Assembly (NCBI RefSeq): GCF_022436705.1
Contig: NZ_JAKUHT010000026.1
Span: 1 to 64,000, forward strand
Direction of reading: 5' to 3'
DNA from: Nocardioides sp. CFH 31398
Lineage (GTDB): Bacteria; Actinomycetota; Actinomycetes; Propionibacteriales; Nocardioidaceae
Length of the DNA: 64,000 nucleotides
Shown: one piece after another, positions 40,952-49,796 of the stretch
Numbering within the stretch: position 1 is the stretch's first letter
Layout: every line of letters begins with the position of its first letter
Made by a program: the position numbers and the translations under genes
The notes under the pieces: model-generated
Told to the model about the DNA's origin: nothing
What the model saw: only the letters and a program-made list of their open reading frames with translations
The model's database searches: none

Positions 40952-41875
40952 ATGCCTGGTCAGCCCGGCGCCGAGGGCGGCCGCGTCGTGGTCGTCACCG
41001 ACTCGACGGCCAGCCTCCCCCGTGCCCTCGTCCGCGAGCGCGGCCTGGTCGTCGTCCCGCTCCAGGTCGTCATCGGCGACGAGGTCCTCGACGAGGCGCT
41101 GAGCGAGGAGGAGGGCGCGGCCGGGGGAGCGACACCGGCGCGGGTCGCGGAGGCGCTGCGCGGCCACCAGCGGGTCAGCACGTCGCGGCCGAACCCGGCG
41201 GCGATGGGCGCGGTGTACGCCGACCTGGTCGCGGACGGCGCCACGGAGGTCGTCGCCGTGCACCTCTCCGGCGAGGTGAGCGGCACGGTGGAGTCCGCGC
41301 GGGTCGCCGCCCGCGAGGCCGCCGTGCCCGTCCACGTCGTCGACACCCGCCAGGTCGGGGTCGCGACCGGGTACGCCGCCCTCAGCGCCGTCGAGACCCT
41401 CGAGGCCGGCGGCTCCGCCGAGGAGGCCGCGGACGCAGCCGCCCGGCGCGCTGCGGCCGCGACGTCGTACTTCTACGTCGACACCCTGGAGTTCCTGCGC
41501 CGCGGCGGGCGCATCGGTGCCGGCGCCGCGCTGCTCGGCAGCGCCCTCGCGGTCAAGCCGCTGCTGTCCATCACCGACGGGGTCGTCGGCCCCCTGGAGC
41601 GGGTCCGGACGACGACCAAGGCGCTCGCCCGGCTCGAGGAGCTCGCCGTCCGCGACGCGCTGACGGCCGTGGGCCGCAGCGGGTCGCCCGTCGAGGTCGG
41701 GGTGGCGCACCTCGCGAACCCCGAGCGGGCCGAGCAGCTGGCCGCCCACCTCGCCGCACGGCTCGGCGACGACCCGGGGCTGGTCGGGCAGCAGGTGCGT
41801 TGCGTCGAGCTCGGCGCCGTGCTCGGCGCTCACGTGGGCCCCGGCATGGTCGCCGTCTGCGTCTCCCCGCTCTGA
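40952..41875 (+). CDS. DegV family fatty-acid-binding protein
   Basis: A 307-aa protein of the DegV/FakB fold. FakB proteins hold a fatty acid while the kinase FakA phosphorylates it. Recognisable blocks are VTDSTASLPRALVRERGLVVVPL, HQRVSTSRPNP and LEFLRRGGRIGAGAALLGS. No fakA is nearby. Its position before comEA-comEC-holA is common in actinobacteria. Confidence 0.9.
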   Translation: MPGQPGAEGGRVVVVTDSTASLPRALVRERGLVVVPLQVVIGDEVLDEALSEEEGAAGGATPARVAEALRGHQRVSTSRPNPAAMGAVYADLVADGATEVVAVHLSGEVSGTVESARVAAREAAVPVHVVDTRQVGVATGYAALSAVETLEAGGSAEEAADAAARRAAAATSYFYVDTLEFLRRGGRIGAGAALLGSALAVKPLLSITDGVVGPLERVRTTTKALARLEELAVRDALTAVGRSGSPVEVGVAHLANPERAEQLAAHLAARLGDDPGLVGQQVRCVELGAVLGAHVGPGMVAVCVSPL

Positions 41876-41982
41876 CGACCTGACGACCGCCCGGTCCGGC
41901 CACCCGCCGTCCACAGGCGCCGGCGGACCTCTCCCCTCCACAGGACGGCGCCCGACGACGGGCGTCGGCGGCGCGGCGCTCC

Positions 41983-41988
41983 TAGCGT
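41983..41988 (+). promoter_or_regulatory. Candidate -10 box of comEA (leaderless)
   Basis: TAGCGT, then 7 bp, then ATG 41996. It may drive comEA and comEC. Confidence 0.5.
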
Positions 41989-41995
41989 CGCCGTC

Positions 41996-43132
41996 ATGCG
42001 ACCCCGACGTCCGTCCACCGACCAGCAGGAGGCGATCGCCCGGCGGCTGGCGCTGCTCGACGCGGAGCTGTCCGCGGTCCGCACCGGGGAGGCCGACGCG
42101 GAACGGTCGGCACCGCCCCCGAGCTGGGACGTCGCGCCCGCGGTCGGGGGCGGGCCGCCCCCCGCGGCACGGTGGGTGGCGCCCGACACCCACACGCGGC
42201 CCCGGCCACCGGCCGGCGAGGACGACGACGAGCACGAGGGTGTCGAGGACGACGAGGGGGAGGTGCGGCTCGGCGCGGTGCCGCGGACCGGACGGCACGC
42301 CACCCGCCGCGCCTCACCACCCCGCACGCCCGGCCTCCGGCAGCGCCTCGGCCCGACGGGATGGGTCGGGCTGGTGCCGGAGACGCTCCAGGGGCGTGCG
42401 GGCCTGGGAGCCGCGCACCTGGCGGTGGTCGCGGTGCTCGTCAGCGTCGGTCTCGGCGTGACCTGCTGGTGGGTCCTGCGGTCCGGACCGGAGCCGCTGC
42501 CGGCGACAGCCCCGGTGAGTGCTCTCGTCACGCCGGGCGCCACCGGCGGCGCGGCGGGCTCCCCGGGGTCGACGGCCCCGGCGAGCCCTGTCGCCGGAGC
42601 CTTGCCGGGTGCCCCCACCCCGGGCGGCTCCACGGGTGCGACCCCGGGCGGCGCGGTGGGGGGCGAGGTGGTCGTCGACGTGGCCGGGCGTGTGCGCCGG
42701 CCCGGCATCGTCGTGCTCCCGAGCGGGTCGCGGGTGGCGGACGCGCTCGAGGCCGCCGGCGGCGCGCGCCCCGGGACCGACCTCACCCCGCTGAACCTGG
42801 CACGGGTCCTGCTCGACGGGGAGCAGGTGCTCGTGGGTGTCGACCCCGCCGCCGGCGGCGGTCTGCCGGTCCCGGGCGACCCCGGGTCCACCGGTACGCC
42901 GCCCGGGCCCGCGGCGCCCCCGGCTCCCGGGGCTCCGGTGGCCCTGGTCAACGTCAACACGGCTGACCTGGCGACCCTCGACACCCTCCCCGGCGTCGGT
43001 CCGGTGACGGCGCAGGCGATCGTCGACTGGCGCACCGAGAACGGCGGCTTCAGCGCGGTGGCCGACCTGCTCGACGTCAGCGGCATCGGCGAGGTCACCC
43101 TCGCCGAGCTGACTCCGCTGGTGACGGTGTGA
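41996..43132 (+). CDS. comEA: Competence protein ComEA
   Basis: A 378-aa membrane-anchored DNA-binding protein. A long charged cytoplasmic region precedes one membrane helix near residues 143-163 (LAVVAVLVSVGLGVTCWWVL). Outside, an SLBB-like domain (about 225-280) is followed by a Gly/Pro-rich linker and a C-terminal helix-hairpin-helix (VNVNTADLATLDTLPGVG). ComEA binds incoming DNA during transformation. comEC follows after 1 bp. Confidence 0.92.
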   Translation: MRPRRPSTDQQEAIARRLALLDAELSAVRTGEADAERSAPPPSWDVAPAVGGGPPPAARWVAPDTHTRPRPPAGEDDDEHEGVEDDEGEVRLGAVPRTGRHATRRASPPRTPGLRQRLGPTGWVGLVPETLQGRAGLGAAHLAVVAVLVSVGLGVTCWWVLRSGPEPLPATAPVSALVTPGATGGAAGSPGSTAPASPVAGALPGAPTPGGSTGATPGGAVGGEVVVDVAGRVRRPGIVVLPSGSRVADALEAAGGARPGTDLTPLNLARVLLDGEQVLVGVDPAAGGGLPVPGDPGSTGTPPGPAAPPAPGAPVALVNVNTADLATLDTLPGVGPVTAQAIVDWRTENGGFSAVADLLDVSGIGEVTLAELTPLVTV

Positions 43133-43133
43133 G

Positions 43134-45518
43134 GTGCGGCCGTCGCCCGCCGGACCGGGCGGCCCGCCCCTCGCGGAGCCGGTGGGCGACCCCGAGCAGG
43201 ACCCGGCCGAGCGGCCCGACCTCCGCACGCCGGCCCTGGCGCTCGCCGCCTGGGCGGGCGGGCTCCTCGGTCTGCTGTGTCCGCCCCCGGTGCTGGCGGT
43301 GGTGCTCGGCGTCCTCGTCGTGACCGGCGCGTTCCTCGGGCGTCGTGCCCGCCGCCGCGGGCGGGTCGGCCCCGACGCCCTGCGGGCCGTCGGCGGGTGC
43401 CTGCTCGTCCTGGTCGGGGTCGCCGTCGTCGCCGGGGTTCGCGTGGCGGTCGTCGCGCAGGACCCGGTGACGCTGCTCGCCGCGGACGCCGCGACCGTGC
43501 GGGCCGCGGCCACGGTGACCTCGGACCCCCGGCTGCGCGAGGGCGGCTTCGCGCCGTACGTGCTGCTGCGGGCCCGGGTGCACGAGGTCAGCGCGCGCGG
43601 CGCGCGGGTCCGGACCTCGGCGCCGGTCCTCGTCGTCGCCGACGCCTCGTGGCGCGACGTGGACCTGGGGTCGCGGGTCGAGTTGACGGGGCGCCTCGAG
43701 CCGGCGGACGGCGGCGACCTGGCCGGTCTGCTCGTCGCCCGCGGTGCTCCGGACGTCCGGGCACCGCCGGGAGTCCTGTGGTGCGGCGCCGACGCCGTGC
43801 GCGCCTCGGTGCGCGAGGCGGTGGCCCATCGGCCGCCGAGCCAGGCGGGACTGGTGCCGGCCCTCGTGGTGGGGGACGACTCGACGCTGCCCGACGACCT
43901 GGAGGCCGACTTCGCGGCGACCGGGCTCACGCACCTGCTGGCGGTCTCCGGCACGAACCTCACGCTCCTGGTCGGCTTCCTGCTCCTCGCCGCGCGCTGG
44001 TGCGGCGTCCGGGGCCGGTGGCTGCACCTCGTGGGCGCGGTGGGGATCGTCGGTTTCGTGCTCCTGGCCCGGACCGAGCCGAGCGTGGTCCGCGCCGCCG
44101 CGATGGGGACCGTGGCGTTGATCGGCATGGGCAGCAACGGCCCGCGCCGGGGCACTCGGTCGCTGGGCGTGGCGGTCACCGCCCTGCTGCTGGTGCACCC
44201 CTGGTACGCGCTGTCCGCGGGGTTCGCCCTGTCCGTGCTGGCGACCGCCGGGATCCTCCTGCTCGCCCCGGGGTGGCGCGACGCCCTCGCCCGGCGGGCG
44301 CCCCGGTGGCTCGCGGAGGCCATCACCGTGCCGGCCGCCGCGCAGCTGGCCTGCACGCCCGTCGTCGCCGCCATCTCCGGCCAGGTGAGCCTCGTGGCCG
44401 TGGTCGCGAACCTGCTGGCGGCCCCGGCGGTGGGGCCCGCGACCGTGCTGGGACTGCTCGCGGGCCTGGTGGGCCTCGTCTGGCCCTGGGCGGCCACCCT
44501 GGTCGGCACGGTGGCGTCGTGGTGCGTCGCCTGGATCGTCCTCGTCGCCCGACGGGGCGCGGCCCTGCCCACCGCCGCGGTCGACTGGGACACCTCCGCG
44601 GCCGCGCTCGCCCTGCTGACCGCCCTGTGCGTCGGGATCGCGGTGCTGCTGCCCGCCCTGCTGCGCAGCCGGGGCGGCCTGGCGCTCTGCGCGGGGGCCA
44701 CCGCCGTCACCCTCGGCGTCCCGCTGCCGACCCCCGGCTGGCCGGCCGAGGGCTGGGTCCTGGCCGCGTGCGACGTGGGGCAGGGCGACGCCCTGGTCCT
44801 GCGGGCGGGACCGGACTCGGGTGTCGTCGTGGACACCGGTCCCGAGCCGGCGCTGGTCGACCGCTGCCTCAGTCGTCTGGGGATCGATCGTGTGCCCCTG
44901 GTCGTCGTGACGCACTTCCACGCCGACCACGCGGACGGCCTGCCCGGCGTGCTGCGCGGGCGGGAGGTCGGCGCCGTCGAGGTGACCGCCGTCGCCGAGC
45001 CCGCGGAGGGCGCCGAGGCCGTCTCCCGGGCCGCGGCCGACGCGGGAGTGGTCGTCCGCGTGCCGGCGTACGGCGAGACGCGACGTGTCGGCGAGGTGAC
45101 GGTGCAGGTCCTCGCTCCGCTGCCGGGGGTGGCCCCCGCCGCGGGCGCCGAGGGCGACGCCGCGAACGACGCCAGCCTCGTCGTCCTCGCGGAGGTGGGC
45201 GGGACGAGCGTGCTCCTGACCGGTGACCTGGAGCCACCCGGCCAGGAGGCCCTGGCGGCCTCCGTGCCGGGCCTGACGGTCGACGTCCTCAAGGTCCCGC
45301 ACCACGGGAGCCGGCACCAGGACCTCGACCTGCTGCTGTCGCTCGGCGCCGAGCTGGCCCTGGTGTCGGTGGGGGAGGACAACACCTACGGGCACCCCTC
45401 CGAGGAGGTGCTCGACCCGCTGGAGGACGCCGGCGTCGAGGTGGGCCGTACCGACGAGCAGGGCGACCTCCTCGTCGTCCCCGGTGACGACGGTCCCGAG
45501 CTCGTCACGGCGGACTGA
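43134..45518 (+). CDS. comEC: Competence channel ComEC/Rec2
   Basis: A 794-aa protein: an N-terminal membrane and OB-like region, the competence domain with repeated helices (LTHLLAVSGTNLTLLVGF is the family signature), and a C-terminal metallo-beta-lactamase domain with THFHADHADGLPG. It is the proposed pore for single-stranded DNA uptake. GTG 43134 lies directly after the comEA stop. With comEA this keeps the core of natural transformation, though function is untested. Confidence 0.92.
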   Translation: MRPSPAGPGGPPLAEPVGDPEQDPAERPDLRTPALALAAWAGGLLGLLCPPPVLAVVLGVLVVTGAFLGRRARRRGRVGPDALRAVGGCLLVLVGVAVVAGVRVAVVAQDPVTLLAADAATVRAAATVTSDPRLREGGFAPYVLLRARVHEVSARGARVRTSAPVLVVADASWRDVDLGSRVELTGRLEPADGGDLAGLLVARGAPDVRAPPGVLWCGADAVRASVREAVAHRPPSQAGLVPALVVGDDSTLPDDLEADFAATGLTHLLAVSGTNLTLLVGFLLLAARWCGVRGRWLHLVGAVGIVGFVLLARTEPSVVRAAAMGTVALIGMGSNGPRRGTRSLGVAVTALLLVHPWYALSAGFALSVLATAGILLLAPGWRDALARRAPRWLAEAITVPAAAQLACTPVVAAISGQVSLVAVVANLLAAPAVGPATVLGLLAGLVGLVWPWAATLVGTVASWCVAWIVLVARRGAALPTAAVDWDTSAAALALLTALCVGIAVLLPALLRSRGGLALCAGATAVTLGVPLPTPGWPAEGWVLAACDVGQGDALVLRAGPDSGVVVDTGPEPALVDRCLSRLGIDRVPLVVVTHFHADHADGLPGVLRGREVGAVEVTAVAEPAEGAEAVSRAAADAGVVVRVPAYGETRRVGEVTVQVLAPLPGVAPAAGAEGDAANDASLVVLAEVGGTSVLLTGDLEPPGQEALAASVPGLTVDVLKVPHHGSRHQDLDLLLSLGAELALVSVGEDNTYGHPSEEVLDPLEDAGVEVGRTDEQGDLLVVPGDDGPELVTAD

Positions 45519-45643
45519 GGGGCCCCGGGCCGGGTCGTGGGGTGGGTCGCCGGATCCCGTGCCTCGACCGCCGGTCCGGAGGCGCTCCTCGCCCCTCGAC
45601 CTCGGGAGGGGATGGTGTCGGCGGGCTGTGGCAGGGTCGTCGC

Positions 45644-46651
45644 ATGGCCCGCTCCTCCGCCCCGCAGTCGGTGTCGTCAGCCCCCGCCTCCGTCCTGGGC
45701 CGGGTCGTGCTGGTGACCGGCAAGGAGGAGTTCCTGCGCGACCGCGTGGTGCGCGACGTCCGCGCCGCCGTCCGCGAGATCGACCCCGAGGCCGAGCTGT
45801 CGGAGACCCGGGGCAGCGAGCTGACGCTCGCGACGCTGGGGGAGCTCGCGGCGCCGTCGCTGTTCTCGTCGACCCGCGGGGTCGTGGTGTGGGAGCTGGA
45901 GAACCTGCCGGAGGAGTCGGTCGCCGGCCTGGTCGGGTACGCCGGGTCCCCGGCGGACGACGTCGCGCTCGTCCTCGTCCACTCGGGCGGTCCCCGCGGC
46001 AGCGGCGTGCTGACCAAGCTCCGCAAGGTGGCCGCGGTGAGCGACGTGAAGGTCGACGAGGTCAAGGGCTACCAGATGGGCGGCTTCGTGCAGGCGGAGA
46101 TCCGGCGCCACGGCTCGCGGCTGGATCCCGACACGGCGGGTTTCCTCGTGCAGGCGGTCGGCCACGACCTGCGCTCGCTCGCGGCAGCGGCGCACCAGCT
46201 CGCGACCGACTTCCCCGGACGCACCGTGAGCGCCGAGGAGGTCAAGCGCTACTTCGGCGGCCGCTCCGAGGCGACGTCCTTCGCCGTGGCCGACCACGCC
46301 TTCGAAGGCCGTCGCGAGAAGGCGCTCGAGGAGCTCCGCTGGGCCCTCGACGGCGGGGTGGCTCCGGTGCTGGTGACCTCCGCCTTCGCGAACGGGGCGC
46401 GCGGGCTCGCGCGCTTCGCCACGGCGCCCCGCGGCATGCGCGACGCCGACCTGGCCCGCGAGGTGGGCGTCCCGCCCTGGAAGCTGAAGAGCCTGCGCTC
46501 GCAGGTCCGCGGCTGGGACGAGCGGTCCCTGGCGGCGGTCCTGGTCGAGGTGGCCCGGACCGACGCCGACGTCAAGGGTGCGTCGTCCGACGCGGCGTAC
46601 GCGCTCGAGCGCATGACCCTCACGGTCTGCGCGCTGCGGTCCGGCCGCTAG
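45644..46651 (+). CDS. holA: DNA polymerase III delta subunit
   Basis: A 335-aa clamp-loader subunit that opens the beta clamp. Recognised by VVLVTGKEEFLRDRVVRDV, the VSAEEVKRYFGGRSEATSFAVADHAF segment and DVKGASSDAAYALERMTLTVC. ATG 45644 lies 6 bp after CAGGGT, a near-TANNNT box. Its position downstream of comEC and before rpsT is conserved. Confidence 0.92.
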   Translation: MARSSAPQSVSSAPASVLGRVVLVTGKEEFLRDRVVRDVRAAVREIDPEAELSETRGSELTLATLGELAAPSLFSSTRGVVVWELENLPEESVAGLVGYAGSPADDVALVLVHSGGPRGSGVLTKLRKVAAVSDVKVDEVKGYQMGGFVQAEIRRHGSRLDPDTAGFLVQAVGHDLRSLAAAAHQLATDFPGRTVSAEEVKRYFGGRSEATSFAVADHAFEGRREKALEELRWALDGGVAPVLVTSAFANGARGLARFATAPRGMRDADLAREVGVPPWKLKSLRSQVRGWDERSLAAVLVEVARTDADVKGASSDAAYALERMTLTVCALRSGR

Positions 46652-46691
46652 GAGCGGGGGCGCGCACCGCGCACTTCCCCGGGAACGCCGA

Positions 46692-46720
46692 CGGCCCGCC
46701 GCGACGAGCGCGACGGGCCG
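46692..46720. terminator. Bidirectional terminator between holA and rpsT
   Basis: CGGCCCG (46692-46698) with CGGGCCG (46714-46720), enclosing a second short stem CGCG/CGCG after one mismatch. It lies in the 94-bp gap between converging genes. Confidence 0.65.
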
Positions 46721-46745
46721 GGCTTGATCGAGCGAGGCGCAGGCC

Positions 46746-47006
46746 TCAGAGGGCGTTGACGCGACCCGCGATCTTGGACTTGCGGTTCGCCGCCTGGTTG
46801 GCGTGGATGACGCCCTTGGAGGCCGCGCGGTCGAGCTTGCGGGTCGCGGCGCGAGCCAGCGTGGTCGCGTTCTCCTTGTCGCCGGACTCGGCGGCCTCAC
46901 GGAACTTGCGCACGGCGGTCTTCAGGTCCGACTTCACGGACTTGTTGCGCTCGCGGCGCGCCTCGTTCTGCTTGTTGCGCTTGATCTGGGACTTGATGTT
47001 CGCCAC
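46746..47006 (-). CDS. rpsT: 30S ribosomal protein S20
   Basis: An 86-aa basic protein ([20 protein letters not shown]) of full length that binds 16S rRNA early in 30S assembly. The start codon is GTG 47006. It is transcribed opposite to holA. Confidence 0.97.
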   Translation of the reverse strand: MANIKSQIKRNKQNEARRERNKSVKSDLKTAVRKFREAAESGDKENATTLARAATRKLDRAASKGVIHANQAANRKSKIAGRVNAL

Positions 47007-47096
47007 TGGGTGATCGTCCTCGGTGCTCGACTCGGTGCTGGACTGGAGGTCTGAAGGCGCGCAGCGGTGCGGCGCAGCGCGCGACAGGGCAATCTA

Positions 47097-48083
47097 TCAA
47101 GCCGTGCCGACGGCTCCCAAATCCCTCAGGTCCGCGTCACCGCCGACCCAGCCGCGGCGCTCGGCGAGCCACCCCCAGGCCACCTGGGCGCACCGGTCCT
47201 GGTGGGCCCGCAACCACGGCGAGGTCGGCGGCACCGGGTGGTCGCGGGCGCGGAGGTAGAACCCGGCCATCAGCGCCAGGAGCCGGTCGACGTGGTCGGC
47301 GGGGACGTCGCGGGTCAGCGCCCGGCCCGCCAGCAGCGCGTCGACGTCCACACCGTCGCCGCGCGGCCCCAGCAGCAGCTCGACCGTGTCGACCCAGGCG
47401 GCGCCCCGGGCCGGGTAGGCCCAGTCGCACAGCCACACCTCGCCGTGCGGGCCGAGGAGCACGTTGTCGTCGCGCAGGTCGGTGTGGACGACGGTGTCCC
47501 CGCCGGTGACCTCCACGTGGGAGGCGGCCAGGCGGGCGGCCTCGTCGGCGTGCTCCGCGAGGCCCGGCAGGTCGGGCCGCACGCGCGCCCACGCGGACAC
47601 GGCGCCCGCCATCTCGTCGGCGAACGCGGCCGGGGCGAGCCCCCGCGGCGCGGGGGTGAGGAGGTGGGCGCAGTCCTCGAGGGCGTCCAGGGCGCGGTCG
47701 AGGTCGTCGAGGTCCCAGGGGCGGGCCGCGGGGACGCCGGGCACGTGCTCGACGGCCAGCACGACCCAGTCCTCGTCGTGGTGCCACCACTGCAGCCGCG
47801 GCGCGGGGACGCCGACGGGCATCAGGGCGAGCCGGCGCGCCTCCTCGGCGTACGCCGCCGCGAACTCGCGCTGCGCCTTCACGCTCGCCGCCTTGAGGAA
47901 GTGGGTGCTGCCGTCCTCGCAGGTCACCACGGACGCGAGACCGGGCGTGAAGCCGGCCCGGCACGAGGTCGCCTCGGCGACCGGGGAGCCCAGGCGTTGC
48001 CCGACGAGCTCGCGCAGGCGGGGCGGGAGGAACGACCACTCGAGGCGGCGGGCGGTCGCGCCGTACGGGATGGGTTGCAGCAC
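47097..48083 (-). CDS. Aminoglycoside phosphotransferase-family kinase
   Basis: A 328-aa protein (GTG 48083; GTG 48089 is an alternative) with the catalytic loop VVHTDLRDDNVLL and the metal motif WLCDWAYP. The APH fold covers drug kinases and many small-molecule kinases, so antibiotic resistance should not be assumed. It diverges from the pyruvate oxidase-like gene with a 60-bp gap and lies upstream of rpsT on the same strand. Confidence 0.8.
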   Translation of the reverse strand: MLQPIPYGATARRLEWSFLPPRLRELVGQRLGSPVAEATSCRAGFTPGLASVVTCEDGSTHFLKAASVKAQREFAAAYAEEARRLALMPVGVPAPRLQWWHHDEDWVVLAVEHVPGVPAARPWDLDDLDRALDALEDCAHLLTPAPRGLAPAAFADEMAGAVSAWARVRPDLPGLAEHADEAARLAASHVEVTGGDTVVHTDLRDDNVLLGPHGEVWLCDWAYPARGAAWVDTVELLLGPRGDGVDVDALLAGRALTRDVPADHVDRLLALMAGFYLRARDHPVPPTSPWLRAHQDRCAQVAWGWLAERRGWVGGDADLRDLGAVGTA

Positions 48084-48143
48084 GGGCACACCCAACCACC
48101 GACCCGGGCGACTGGCGCGGATCGTGAGGGGAACGGGCGGGTC

Positions 48144-49754
48144 ATGACCACCGTCGCGGAGCACCTGGCCGACGCCCTCGCCGCCCACGGGGTGACCCAC
48201 GTGTGGGGCGTGGTGGGTGACGCGCTGAACCCGGTCACCGACGCGATCCGGCGCCAGGACGGTCTCGAGTGGGTCGGGGTGCGCCACGAGGAGGCGGGTG
48301 CGTTCGCCGCCGGCGCGCAGGCCCAGCTGACCGGCCGGCTCGGCGTCTGCCTCGGCACCGTCGGACCGGGCTCGGTGCACCTGCTCAACGGCCTCTACGA
48401 CGCGAAGAAGTCGCACGCCCCCGTGCTGGCCGTGTGCGGCCAGGTCCCCCGGGCCGACCTGGGCAGCGACCTGTTCCAGGAGGTCGACAACCAGGTCCTC
48501 TTCGCCGACGTCGCGGAGTACGTCGCGACCGTCACCGACCCCGCCCAGCTCGCCCACGTGCTCGAGCAGGCCGGCAACGCCGCGCTGTCGAGCGGCGGGG
48601 TCGCGGTCGTGACCCTGCCGGGCGACGTCGGCGACCTCGAGCTGCCGGAGGGCACGCCGCCCACCCGGTGGGCACAGCGTCCGGCCCTGCCCACTCCGGC
48701 GGAGGAGGCGCTGGCGGCCGCGGCCACCGCGATCGACGCCGCGTCCCGGGTCACGATGCTCGTCGGTGTCGGCGCGCTGGACGCCCGCGAGGACGTCCTC
48801 GCGCTCGGCCGGCGCCTGGGGGCCCCGATGGTGCTCAGCCTGAAGGCGAAGGAGGGCCTGGAGCACGACAACGAGCTGGAGGTCGGCCAGACCGGTCAGC
48901 TCGGCAACCCGGCGGCCGCGCAGGCCCTCACCGAGTGCGACCTGCTGCTGATGGTCGGCACCGACTTCCCCTACACCGACTACCTGCCGCACGGCACGAC
49001 CACGGTCCAGCTCGACGTCCGGGCCGCCCACGTGGGCCGCCGCACCCCGGTCGCCCACCCGGTCGTCGGCGACGCCGGGGCCGCCCTGCGCGCGCTGCTC
49101 GCCCGGGTGGAGGAGAAGGCCGGGACCGCCCACCTGGACCGCGCCCGCTCGTCGTACGACGGGTGGCGGGAGAAGCAGCGGGCGCTCGGCGAGCCCGGGG
49201 CAGCGGGCGACCGGGTGCGCCCGGAGGTGCTGGCGGCCGCGATCGACCGCCACGCCGCCGGCGACGCGGTGATGACCACCGACACCGGCATGGCGACGAT
49301 CTGGCTCTCGCGCCACGCCTCGATGGGAGCCCGGCGCCGCCTGCTCGGTTCCTACAACCTCGGCTCGATGGCGAACGCGATGCCGCAGGCCATCGGCGCC
49401 GGGGCGCTCGACCCCGACCGCCAGGTCGTCGCCTGGTGCGGCGACGGCGGGCTGACGATGCTGCTGGGCGACCTGCTGACCATCGCCGAGCAGGGGCTGC
49501 CCCTCAAGGTCGTCGTCTTCGACAACGGCCGGCTCGGTCTCGTGAAGATCGAGCAGGAGGAGGTCGACCTGCCCGAGCACGGCACCGGGCTCGACAACCC
49601 CGACCTGGCCGCCGTGGCGCGGGCCGTCGGCCTCCACGGCGTCCGTGTCACCCGCGACGACGAGGTGGACGCTGCGGTCCGGGAGGCGTTCGCCCACCCG
49701 GGGCCCGTGCTCCTCGACGTGTTGGTCGACCCCGAGGCGACCGCGGAGGACTGA
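48144..49754 (+). CDS. poxB: Thiamine-diphosphate enzyme, probable pyruvate:quinone oxidoreductase
   Basis: A 536-aa enzyme with three domains of the pyruvate oxidase/acetolactate synthase family. The catalytic Glu50 lies in VRHEEAGAFAAG, the middle domain spans about 185-340, and the thiamine-diphosphate motif begins WCGDGGLTMLLGD and ends FDNGRLG. PoxB decarboxylates pyruvate to acetate and CO2 and reduces a quinone. Family members include other decarboxylases, so the exact substrate is inferred. The ATG at 48144 is preceded by GAGGGG about 14 bp upstream. Confidence 0.75.
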   Translation: MTTVAEHLADALAAHGVTHVWGVVGDALNPVTDAIRRQDGLEWVGVRHEEAGAFAAGAQAQLTGRLGVCLGTVGPGSVHLLNGLYDAKKSHAPVLAVCGQVPRADLGSDLFQEVDNQVLFADVAEYVATVTDPAQLAHVLEQAGNAALSSGGVAVVTLPGDVGDLELPEGTPPTRWAQRPALPTPAEEALAAAATAIDAASRVTMLVGVGALDAREDVLALGRRLGAPMVLSLKAKEGLEHDNELEVGQTGQLGNPAAAQALTECDLLLMVGTDFPYTDYLPHGTTTVQLDVRAAHVGRRTPVAHPVVGDAGAALRALLARVEEKAGTAHLDRARSSYDGWREKQRALGEPGAAGDRVRPEVLAAAIDRHAAGDAVMTTDTGMATIWLSRHASMGARRRLLGSYNLGSMANAMPQAIGAGALDPDRQVVAWCGDGGLTMLLGDLLTIAEQGLPLKVVVFDNGRLGLVKIEQEEVDLPEHGTGLDNPDLAAVARAVGLHGVRVTRDDEVDAAVREAFAHPGPVLLDVLVDPEATAED

Positions 49755-49796
49755 GCGTCGCTGCGGCCGGCGCCTCGGTTCCGCCTCAGCGCCGCC

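Noticed and set aside
44882-44891. Second copy of the GGATCGATCC operator inside comEC
   Set aside because: Only a short partial match (GGATCGATCG), in coding sequence, not a palindrome of the same length.
47097-48083. Antibiotic-resistance kinase call
   Set aside because: Only the general APH fold motifs are seen; no feature points to a drug substrate, so it is annotated by family only.
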